Shown in pieces: positions 49,101-56,594 of a stretch of DNA of 64,000 nt. The DNA is taken from assembly GCF_016904885.1 (NCBI RefSeq), contig NZ_JADWYI010000001.1, positions 186,001-250,000 of the forward strand, in the 5' to 3' direction. The position numbers and the translations under genes are program-made. The DNA comes from Archangium primigenium (lineage in GTDB: Bacteria; Myxococcota; Myxococcia; Myxococcales; Myxococcaceae). The notes under the pieces are model-generated. The model was not told the origin of the DNA and made no database searches. It saw only the letters and a program-made list of their open reading frames with translations. Position 1 is the first letter of the stretch, and each line of letters begins with the position of its first letter.

Positions 49101-51726
49101 AGTCCGGGTTGTACGCCACCTCCTGCAAGACGATGGACTGCCCGGGGACCACACTGGTGAGCTTCGTCATCAGACCAGCCTGATTGCGCTCGATGCGGCT
49201 CTCGTGATGGAAGTCCAGGGAGCTGTCCGTGTGCGTGCCCATCATCTCCAGGTAGGAGTCCAGGCAGTGCAGGGACTGACTCCAGCCGGACAGGGACGCG
49301 CGCGTGTGCAACGACACCAACGTGCCGTGCTCCTGGGTGATGCGCACCTGGGACGGGCACACCTCGGCGGTATACGTCACGTAGTCCGTCCGCTCGGAGA
49401 CGCGCTGGGTTCCCGACGGATTCATCCACCCCTTCACCTTCGCGGAGGGGCGCGGCCAGGAGAAGCCCTGGAAGGCAACGTCCTGATACTCCCAGGACTC
49501 GAAGGGCCGGACCTGGGGCGCGCCCACATCCGTGCGCACGGAGGACACCGGAAGGCCCGCGATGTGGTCCTCCATCCGGAAGTCCATGACGTACGCGGTC
49601 CGCGCATCCGTGCGAGACACCGTCGCGTACCCCAGCGGGAAGCCTCCCACCGAGTGAACGCGTGGATTCTGATAGTCATAATGATAGGTGACGGCATCCT
49701 GCCCGCTGGACTTCACCGTCATCTCGTCCAACACGGACTGGCGCACGCCACTGCCGGGGGCGGAGGGGCCGCGCCCGTACAGGAACTCCAGCCGGGTGCC
49801 CTTGCCATCTTCCACGCCCTTGAGCAGGCCCGTGCCCGGGGTGTTGAGCGCCACCGAGTGCGCCTTGCCCTCCCGGGCGAAGAAGACCTCCGTGTTGCCC
49901 GTGCCCGCGAAGTCCTGAACGATGGGAAACGCCGAATCGAGCCCCGAGGAGTTCAGCCCGGGAACCGCCTTCTCCACGAGCCGGTCGCCCACGTTCACGA
50001 GCAGGAAGGCACGCGCGGAGGTGTTGATGAGCACGTCCGTGAGCCCATCCCGGTTGGCATCCACGAAGCTCAACTGGTAGCGCGACAGGTCGACGGTCCC
50101 CGCGGTGCCATACCCTCGGAAGATCTGCCCGGTGGGCTCGAAGCGGAAGTTACCCCGGCCCCGATACACCACGAGGAGCGCGGAGTTGCGCATGATGAGA
50201 TCGGGCAGCCCATCCCCGTTGAAGTCCTGCACCCAGATGGCCGAGGGGGTGAAGTTCATGTCCAGGCTGCCCGTGATCTGAGACCCGAAGGCATAGCCTC
50301 CGCTCGTGCTCTGGTTGGGAATCACCCAGTAGCCATTGCGAAAGACCCGCAGCACGTCCGGCTGCCGGTCCCGGTTGAGGTCCGCCAGACGGGTGGTCGC
50401 GTTGAAGGACCACGTGCCCTGGAGGGTCGACTCATGGACCTGCGCGCCATCACGCTCGCACAAGAGAAGCTTCGTTTGCCCCCGGCCTGTTTGAATGAGC
50501 AGCCGGACCACTTGATGGGTGGAGACATCCGCGCGCATACGGGCCAGCGTGCGCGGATAGTTGCCCGTCGAGGGCGGGGCGCGACACTCCACGCGCGCAT
50601 CGGCCGGCGCGGCGGGAAGCGGCTCGTAGCTGAAGCCCTGGGGACCCTGCCGGATGAGCGTGAAGTCCGTGCGCTCCTCCAGGTCCGTCCATCCGTCCAG
50701 GTCTTCATCCAGGACACTCGAGCGCGTCGGCATGACAACCGCGGGCGAGTAGGTGTTCAGCACGGTGTCGAAGGCGGGTGTGGCGCGGAGCGGCGCCGCC
50801 GTCAGCGTGGGCTCGGCCTGCTCGTACTCGTAGCTCACCACGGGGGCGCGCTCGCCCGAGGCGAAGACCTGCTGCACCGAGGTGAGCAGGAAGGTGGGGC
50901 CCAGCCCCTCACCCACGTAGCCCAGCTCATAGAACCAGCGCGGCGCGAACGTCCCCGTGGAGAAGTCCTTCGCCCACATCTCCACGCGCTGGATGCGACG
51001 GTCCAACACCAGTTCCGAGCCCGAGCGCAGGTCCGAGAAGAAGGTGGTCAGCGGCTCGTAGACGAAGTCCACGCGGGACAGCAACTGCGGGCCCATGCCG
51101 CCATAGAGGACGGATTGCAGGAAGAGCCGTCCCGAGGCATTGGCCGTATACGCCAGCCGCGTGGTGTAGCCCGTGGCCTGCACCACCTCGGTGAGGTACC
51201 AGGCGTAGGTACCATCCGACGTCTGGATGCGCGCGGCGCCACCGAACGTCCAGCGGCTGCCGTCCTGCAGGTGGGCGATGAATCCACCCGGGACAGGCTC
51301 GACCCGGATGGGGCTCGACAGGCCCTGCGGGTACCAGAAGCCATCGTGGCCTTGCACCATCCGGCCCCAGGGGCCCGTCAGCTCGTCCGTGGCGTAGTCC
51401 AGGTCACCCAGGACGCGCGAGCGCACGATGAAGGGAGCGGAGCGCCAGCCCTGTCCCCACTCGGAGATGCCGTTGTCGGGGGAGTACGAGGGAAACACCG
51501 GGCCCAGCAAGGGGCCCCGCTCCGTGGGCGCCACGAAAGGAGCGGACAGCGAGAAGCCGCCCCGGCTGACATCCGCGGGACCAAAGGCCGTGCTCGCATA
51601 CTGGCCCACGAGCGAGCCCCGCTGGGGGGCCGTCAGCTCGGGAGCCTGAACCTGGTAGTCGTTGACGGTCTGAGCCGACGCGGGGAGCGCCAGCAGCAGG
51701 CCAAGGCACATCAAGGAACGGAACAT
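46105..51726 (-). CDS. Secreted SpvB/TcB-RHS polymorphic toxin with C-terminal nuclease-like tip
   Basis: 1873 residues. Signal peptide (MFRSLMCLGLLLALPASAQ), an SpvB-like N-terminal region, FG-GAP/TcB-like beta-propeller repeats (for example FVDANRDGLTDVLIN), then RHS/YD repeats and the RHS-associated core near 1605-1640 (FLTPDPLFLEEP and YGYARNNPLRYADPSG). This is the cocoon architecture of Tc toxin B-C proteins. After residue 1640 come a Gly-rich hydrophobic stretch (1650-1740) and a hydrophilic tip (about 1790-1873) with a His/Asp cluster DYDHHPELGTPHVHDW that looks like a nuclease-type toxin. Preceded by a huge lipoprotein gene and followed, with overlap, by the immunity gene. Confidence 0.88.
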   Translation of the reverse strand: MFRSLMCLGLLLALPASAQTVNDYQVQAPELTAPQRGSLVGQYASTAFGPADVSRGGFSLSAPFVAPTERGPLLGPVFPSYSPDNGISEWGQGWRSAPFIVRSRVLGDLDYATDELTGPWGRMVQGHDGFWYPQGLSSPIRVEPVPGGFIAHLQDGSRWTFGGAARIQTSDGTYAWYLTEVVQATGYTTRLAYTANASGRLFLQSVLYGGMGPQLLSRVDFVYEPLTTFFSDLRSGSELVLDRRIQRVEMWAKDFSTGTFAPRWFYELGYVGEGLGPTFLLTSVQQVFASGERAPVVSYEYEQAEPTLTAAPLRATPAFDTVLNTYSPAVVMPTRSSVLDEDLDGWTDLEERTDFTLIRQGPQGFSYEPLPAAPADARVECRAPPSTGNYPRTLARMRADVSTHQVVRLLIQTGRGQTKLLLCERDGAQVHESTLQGTWSFNATTRLADLNRDRQPDVLRVFRNGYWVIPNQSTSGGYAFGSQITGSLDMNFTPSAIWVQDFNGDGLPDLIMRNSALLVVYRGRGNFRFEPTGQIFRGYGTAGTVDLSRYQLSFVDANRDGLTDVLINTSARAFLLVNVGDRLVEKAVPGLNSSGLDSAFPIVQDFAGTGNTEVFFAREGKAHSVALNTPGTGLLKGVEDGKGTRLEFLYGRGPSAPGSGVRQSVLDEMTVKSSGQDAVTYHYDYQNPRVHSVGGFPLGYATVSRTDARTAYVMDFRMEDHIAGLPVSSVRTDVGAPQVRPFESWEYQDVAFQGFSWPRPSAKVKGWMNPSGTQRVSERTDYVTYTAEVCPSQVRITQEHGTLVSLHTRASLSGWSQSLHCLDSYLEMMGTHTDSSLDFHHESRIERNQAGLMTKLTSVVPGQSIVLQEVAYNPDFSVSSIAIPGRGVMGFDYERRMLRQVTSPEGVVTQVTERHPVTDAILAMELDRGGTPYEQFFRFDGQERLSRQWDSLGGTDLNPKEAYAYRYATANAPGSVFVSQLVDAASASVREFIDYSTASGASVTTARLVPGGWVFDGVVERLPSLAQTHTSMRPGMAASVDMQALDYATLLAGSQRVSSSTSAFGSSVFASTRFHDTVEQQLATSLGLDAGRMTRTVLENGTWSRRQALDSSARVVESKDEANVRTGFRYDALGRLRQVDLPDGRFHRVTYDAHGRVSSLLREDLASVEYVYAPVTGLLTAKRYGNAVGALRRQLTLGYDALGRVSTETYSDVSGAADLVYRYYRDGATPAHPGLRTALGLVSAIEGRGYLKLLEYRPDARLERSVLRLDDWRSVETQLFFTEGGEVRSEVTSVREADGTLVSTLTKGWVRDAYGRLSELWLNGVPKALLGYDTQGQPQSMSFPGGQVTLGYDPLTRRRVSLSQVGPGWTSSSGLQLNARGLLDVESVSAGGTSLSRVYGYSSRGFLSSSTDAQHAYAYGFDSSGLPSSIEEGGVRRDLLRSGQTLTAGGVTYTFDDQGRAVSRDDLAFRYGPDGNLAAAGRDGVEQWSFLYDEKGQRLMKFADGVPVAAYLDQGLYLDATGLTQPLHFGGQLVGLVRGGDLHLVATDLRGTVIADEDGSMRLASPFGDRSVRPALSAVIDYVQKGHDADLGLIRMGVRDYDPKLNRFLTPDPLFLEEPGRCVGSPVECNLYGYARNNPLRYADPSGMAAWDFKDLSAGATMGTIAAVLPAGSMLPVPPDQSESFYVGYAAAMTAGTIYEGIVSISLMVGGGGMMGGGGALSATGVGAAPGIPAMAAGYATFGAGLALGADTVADARHTFQVLQMANKSGKGGGEASSPKNQQQPGTRTKNRLPDGRKEKGPSNGVLERKDPQTRQLQQQRRYDSDGKPVKDCDYDHHPELGTPHVHDWKYEQPQAPNRTRQDPRSLEPGETL

Positions 51727-51874
51727 GGCACGGCCTCCTCACGAGAGCACGAGGCGCTCGCGTGACGGAGAAGAAGGAAGAAGGAGTCGAGGGGAACAAG
51801 AGGACCGCGCGCGGCCCAGGACATGACACGACCGCCCCTCCAGACGGAGAGGCGGTCGCGTCAGACAAGCCACA

Positions 51875-54800
51875 TCAGTGACAAATCGGCACGCCCGGCA
51901 GCACGCCGGTTCCCTCCGCGCGCGGCTCCAGACGGAAGGCGATGAGCAGCTCGTCCGCATACACGAGCGGATTGGTGGGGCCCAACGAGCCGTCGGGGTT
52001 GTTGGGGTAGCGCGAGTCGGTGCGGAAGCTCCCGAGCCGCGGGTTGAAGGAACTGAAGGGAGACAGGCCCGCCGCGACCGGCGTCCCCGGCGTCGTCCAG
52101 TAGCTCGCCAGAGAGGACTCCACCTCCTCGGGCAGACCCAGCATCATCTGGACCGTGGGCGCCAGATACGCGTTGTTGGCGAAGGTGTATTCGTACTTCT
52201 GGGTCGTCGTCGGGAAGGACATCGAGGGCGCGATGTCTGTCCTCAGACTGCGCGGGGTGTAGTGCGTGTACACATTGTGAACCACGAAGAACGCCATCGA
52301 GTTGATGATGGGAGCTGACTGCGTGCATGCCAGCACGAAGCTGCCGCCATCAGGCTGGTACAGGTGCTCCGGATTCAACGTGATGATGGGATCCTTTCCC
52401 GCGAGGATCTGACGCCAGATGCCCGCGGCCACTTCACGGTCCACGGTGGCATAATCGGACTGCACGCCCTTGTCGACCCGGGGAATGCTGATGATGACAT
52501 TCGCGAAGACCAGCGCCGGATCACTCCGCGCCGCGCTGAGCTTGTTGTTGATCAACGTCGCGACCTCCACCGCATTGCCCGCGAGCGTGATCAGGTTCGA
52601 GTTGAGCGGATCGATCGTGGTGAAGGTCTTGATCTTCGCGACATCGTCGGGCAGGAGCGTCGTCTCGAAATTCCTGTGACGCAGTCTCACGACCGGCTCC
52701 ACCCAGCGCGTCAAGACATTGTTCACCTGGCCCAGGCTGCTGCGCAGTTCGGCGCCATCCAGCGATTGCATGGACCACATGGGCTCGAGAGCCAGTAGAC
52801 GGGAACGCTCTCCCGCGACCGTGTAGTTCTTCGACAACGCCTCGATTTGCAGGGAGAGCGCGCGCATCTGCCGCTCGATGTTGACCAGTTCCACCTCGCG
52901 CTCGATGCCCACGAGGTCCTGGGCCAACCACGTCTCGAAGAGGTTGCGCAGGCTCTCGTCCGTGACAGAGGACAGATTGCCACAGGCGCAGGTCTGTCCC
53001 GTGGGGCAGTCTTCCTGGCACTGGGCGTAGACCCGATTGTAGGCCGAGCCCCGCAGCAGCGCGGCCTGGCTCGGGAGCAACCGGCCCTGTGCCACATAGG
53101 CCTGTGCATCCGTCCGGACCTTCTTCTCGGCGGAAGCCATGGCCCGGAAGATGTTGCGGGACACGGCCGCCGCCGGCTGCAGGTGGGACACCGTCACGCC
53201 AAGCGTGGAGTTATTCACCGGTCCACAATTCGTAGCGTCCGACAGATCGTTCACGACGAAATAGAGATCCGACGTGCTGTCCATCACGATGGACGTGTTC
53301 GGCGCCCGAACGACCTGGACGGACTGGATGGACGACGCGGGAATGGAGGTGGGATTCGGGACGGGCTGATGCGCGGCTCGCACCAGCAACAGGCTGCCCG
53401 CGGGCTGGTCTGGGAAGGGCGTACGGCTGGCCCGGAGGCCACGGGAGAGCGTCAGGGTGGAGCTGGACTCCGAGCCACTGCCATCGGTCTGGCTCTTCGT
53501 CTGACTCCAGGTCTTGCCCGCGTCGAAGCCAGCACACGCCTGGACACTGACCATACTGACCGGCTTGGGCAGACCCATTCCCGCGCACGCCTTGACGCTC
53601 GCCGTCCAGTTCTCGTACCTGCCTCCCGAGGTGACCGTCTGATCCCCGTTGGAGTAGTAGTTGCCCGCGGAAGTCGTCACCGAGAACCCCTCGGGTCCCG
53701 CCATGGCGACCGTCTGATCCGGGTTCACGGGCTTCACCTTGGTGCCGTCGAAGCCCACCGTCTGGCTCAAGGCGCACGTGGGTGACCACTGGCCCGTCAC
53801 CTGGATGTTGACGATGTCGCCCTCGCTCGCATTGAGCTTGAAGACACTGTTCGTGGAGTCATGCACCGCCACCCCCACCAGGTCGGTCACCCCCCCCTGT
53901 CCCGTATAGGTCGCCTGCACGGCGGAGACGGAGAAGTTCCGTTCGGACTTGAGCACCGCCCGACCCGAAGCGGCCGTCCCCGCGTTCAGCAGTTCGAAGC
54001 TCTTCATGAACTCGCCGTGACGGACCTCGTCGATGGCCTGGCTGGCGCGCAGACCGTCCAGGTCCTTGCTGAGTTGCAGCGTCTGGTCGTAGATGATGTC
54101 CATCTGAGCGCTGCCGTTGGTCATCTCCTGCTGGTTGGAGAGCTGGGACAGCAAGCTCGCGATCAAGGACTTGCGGTCGTCCTTGTACTTGGTGATGCGC
54201 GCGTCCAGGGCGGTCGTGCTCCGCACCAGCTCATCGTTGATGATGGTCTGCTTCTGCGCATCGAGCCCCACCTCCAGCTGGCGAGCGGCACTGAGCACGA
54301 AAAGGGTATTGGTGTCATAGCCCACCGTCCGCGCGCGCGCGGTCTTCAGCAAGGAGGAGAATGCCGAAGCCGTGGCGGGCAGGGTGGACGGAGCGGCGGA
54401 GAACCAGTCGCGCGGCATGTAGCTCTGGCCAAAGACCACCGCACCGCCCCGGCTGATCATATCGTGCCGCTGGTGCATCTGGGCGAAGGTGTCGAGCCAG
54501 GGCTTGTCGAGACGGGCCGAGCTGGTCAGCTGGTTGATGGCGTTCAGCTCCGCGCTCAACAGCGACGGGTCATGCAGTGCGCCCAACAAGCCCCAGAGCT
54601 GACGCGTCTTGGTCCGGGTCTGCGCGCACGAGGTGAAGCGGCAGCTCAGGTCATGCAGCAGGCTGAGATCCTCGAGCCTCCGGTAGGCGCCCTGAAGGGC
54701 ATCACCCGTCACGTAGAACACCAGATCGCCCGTCAAGGGCGGCTCCGCGCTGGAGCCTCCCGCGAACGTGGCTCGCAGCACCTGACGCTCGGCCTGCATG

Positions 54801-56386
54801 CCCCGCGTGAGGATTCCTTGGCGAATGGCCTCGGCCTGCTCGGGCGTGGTGTTCTCGTTGATGATGTGAGACGTCTCACCCTGGATATAGACGACGTTCC
54901 AGAAGAGCTTGAACAGCTCGTTGACCCGCGCCATCAAGGGCCCATCCGCGGCATAGTCGGGATAGGCACCGCGCACCGCTGTGTACCAGGTCTGAATCGA
55001 CTTGAGCTTGCCATGCAGCGCATCCGTGCGAACGAGCTCCTCGGCCGGGGTGTTTCCCAGGGGTGCCATCGGGTCCGCCACGATCCGGCGCATCATCGCC
55101 GTGGAGAGCTCCAGATACTCCTCGCGGTAGCGATTCGTGTCGGCGCTCGAGCACGAGGCGGACAGGTAGGTCGCCGGGTTGAGCGAGAGGCACTGATAGT
55201 ACAACGAGGGGATGACGGCGAGCGGCACGTGCTCGGAGCGCAGCTGGTTGCACATGGACAACAAGGACTTGAAGTGCGCCGAAACCGTGCAGGACGGAGT
55301 CACGGGGGCCGTCCACGCCGTGCCACATCCGCTCGTCAGCTGGGGCTTGCTCTCATAGAAGGAGATGGCGTGATTGCGCTGCTCGATGACCAGCGCATCC
55401 GACCGCGTCTCGAAGAGGAGCTTGAGGTGGTGGACGAGCTGCTGCTCCAGGGTGTCGCGCGCCGTCGTGCTCATTCCCCGGGAATCGAGCTTCTGGATCT
55501 CGGTCCGCAGGCACTGGAACTTGTCGAAGGGGTTCGAGACGTGGTCACACGTCAGGCACTCCATGCTCTTGATCTCGACAGGCAGGGTGGTGCCGGTCAA
55601 CGTCCGCCAGGCCTGCTCCGTCTGCGCATCCTGCTCGATGCTGTTGGCCGAGCGGCCAGGCATGAAGAAGGGACCCGCGGCGCTACCACACGCGCCTTCC
55701 GGCGCTTCACCGAAGCTGGGGTGCCGGCAGGTCTTGTAGACGGTGTCGTACACGAGTTCGTCTTCACGGCACGACCGCACCGGACAGTGGCTGTCGTTGC
55801 GCGTCTCGATGATCGGGACATTGTGAAGGACGTAGGCGCACGCGTAGTTCCGGGGATCGCCCTCCCACGGGTACTCTTGATACGTGATGCTGTAGCCCGA
55901 GGCTCCCGCGCTCGCGGCGTGCTCACCCGCGGCCTGATCACACGACGCGGGAGAGAAACCCCAGTGCTGAATTTCCACGCAGCGGGGATAATCACAGCCG
56001 GGCCCATATTCGCACTCACACCGCGTCTCAAGGTCGGTGGGATAGGGAACCAGCTGCGTGGTATGCGACTCCTCGCGATAGCCCACGACGGCGTCGCACG
56101 TCTCGTAACACGTCTTCGGCCGAGGCGTATGCGACTGGATGCCACAGGTGGGATCGTTGACCTTTTGATTATAACATTTGAAAGACCACGCCTGCGGCCC
56201 CTCGCAGATGCCCGCCTTGGGGTTTGTCCCCGAGGGCCATGAAAGCGATTCCGCCTTGCACGCGTTGCTCACCACGGCCTGCGCATCCTGATTCAGTGAC
56301 TGCTGGGGCTCCACGACGTCGGTGGAGCCGCAACCCGCGAGCCACAGGACACATCCAACCCACCACAACCATTTACTGCCTCTCAC
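51875..56386 (-). CDS. Giant lipoprotein upstream of the RHS toxin
   Basis: 1503 residues from GTG 56386, preferred to GTG 56404 because AGGGGG lies about 7 nt upstream and the product then has a regular lipoprotein signal with lipobox LAGC (Cys19). The N-terminal 230 residues are Cys-rich (about 20 Cys, disulfide-like); the middle is mainly helical with heptad stretches near residues 740-830; a beta-rich block follows (TYTGQGGVTDLVGVAV, GRYENWTASVKACAG), then another helical region and a beta C-terminus. No match to a known family by eye. It lies 148 bp upstream of the RHS gene on the same strand. A surface carrier or pore partner for the RHS cocoon is the likely but unproven role. Confidence 0.75.
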   Translation of the reverse strand: MRGSKWLWWVGCVLWLAGCGSTDVVEPQQSLNQDAQAVVSNACKAESLSWPSGTNPKAGICEGPQAWSFKCYNQKVNDPTCGIQSHTPRPKTCYETCDAVVGYREESHTTQLVPYPTDLETRCECEYGPGCDYPRCVEIQHWGFSPASCDQAAGEHAASAGASGYSITYQEYPWEGDPRNYACAYVLHNVPIIETRNDSHCPVRSCREDELVYDTVYKTCRHPSFGEAPEGACGSAAGPFFMPGRSANSIEQDAQTEQAWRTLTGTTLPVEIKSMECLTCDHVSNPFDKFQCLRTEIQKLDSRGMSTTARDTLEQQLVHHLKLLFETRSDALVIEQRNHAISFYESKPQLTSGCGTAWTAPVTPSCTVSAHFKSLLSMCNQLRSEHVPLAVIPSLYYQCLSLNPATYLSASCSSADTNRYREEYLELSTAMMRRIVADPMAPLGNTPAEELVRTDALHGKLKSIQTWYTAVRGAYPDYAADGPLMARVNELFKLFWNVVYIQGETSHIINENTTPEQAEAIRQGILTRGMQAERQVLRATFAGGSSAEPPLTGDLVFYVTGDALQGAYRRLEDLSLLHDLSCRFTSCAQTRTKTRQLWGLLGALHDPSLLSAELNAINQLTSSARLDKPWLDTFAQMHQRHDMISRGGAVVFGQSYMPRDWFSAAPSTLPATASAFSSLLKTARARTVGYDTNTLFVLSAARQLEVGLDAQKQTIINDELVRSTTALDARITKYKDDRKSLIASLLSQLSNQQEMTNGSAQMDIIYDQTLQLSKDLDGLRASQAIDEVRHGEFMKSFELLNAGTAASGRAVLKSERNFSVSAVQATYTGQGGVTDLVGVAVHDSTNSVFKLNASEGDIVNIQVTGQWSPTCALSQTVGFDGTKVKPVNPDQTVAMAGPEGFSVTTSAGNYYSNGDQTVTSGGRYENWTASVKACAGMGLPKPVSMVSVQACAGFDAGKTWSQTKSQTDGSGSESSSTLTLSRGLRASRTPFPDQPAGSLLLVRAAHQPVPNPTSIPASSIQSVQVVRAPNTSIVMDSTSDLYFVVNDLSDATNCGPVNNSTLGVTVSHLQPAAAVSRNIFRAMASAEKKVRTDAQAYVAQGRLLPSQAALLRGSAYNRVYAQCQEDCPTGQTCACGNLSSVTDESLRNLFETWLAQDLVGIEREVELVNIERQMRALSLQIEALSKNYTVAGERSRLLALEPMWSMQSLDGAELRSSLGQVNNVLTRWVEPVVRLRHRNFETTLLPDDVAKIKTFTTIDPLNSNLITLAGNAVEVATLINNKLSAARSDPALVFANVIISIPRVDKGVQSDYATVDREVAAGIWRQILAGKDPIITLNPEHLYQPDGGSFVLACTQSAPIINSMAFFVVHNVYTHYTPRSLRTDIAPSMSFPTTTQKYEYTFANNAYLAPTVQMMLGLPEEVESSLASYWTTPGTPVAAGLSPFSSFNPRLGSFRTDSRYPNNPDGSLGPTNPLVYADELLIAFRLEPRAEGTGVLPGVPICH

Positions 56387-56537
56387 GCACTGCCCCCTGA
56401 ACACAGCCCAGGGGTATTCATGCCGCGCGAATCGCGGACGCTCTCCCCCCCTGGAGCCGCCAAAAAGGTTGGCGTGAATACAGGAGCCGCGCGCAGATAG
56501 AAATATGCGCAGCCGGTGAACAATATGTCACACGTAA

Positions 56538-56563
56538 CTCCTGATGATACTGGTCATCAGGAG
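56538..56563. promoter_or_regulatory. Perfect 10-bp inverted repeat upstream of the lipoprotein gene
   Basis: CTCCTGATGA (56538-56547) and TCATCAGGAG (56554-56563) with a 6-nt loop lie in the AT-rich 208-bp gap between the helicase stop and the lipoprotein start. It could be an operator for the toxin operon or the helicase terminator. Confidence 0.5.
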
Positions 56564-56594
56564 GACTCATCTCAAATCGAAACGACAAGCGGGG

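Noticed and set aside
48787-51765. 992-codon plus-strand frame opposite the RHS gene
   Set aside because: Arg/His-rich composition and no motifs; the RHS protein is unmistakable on the minus strand.
53861-56242. 793-codon plus-strand frame opposite the giant lipoprotein
   Set aside because: No recognisable domains and biased composition; the minus-strand product has a lipobox and normal amino-acid use.
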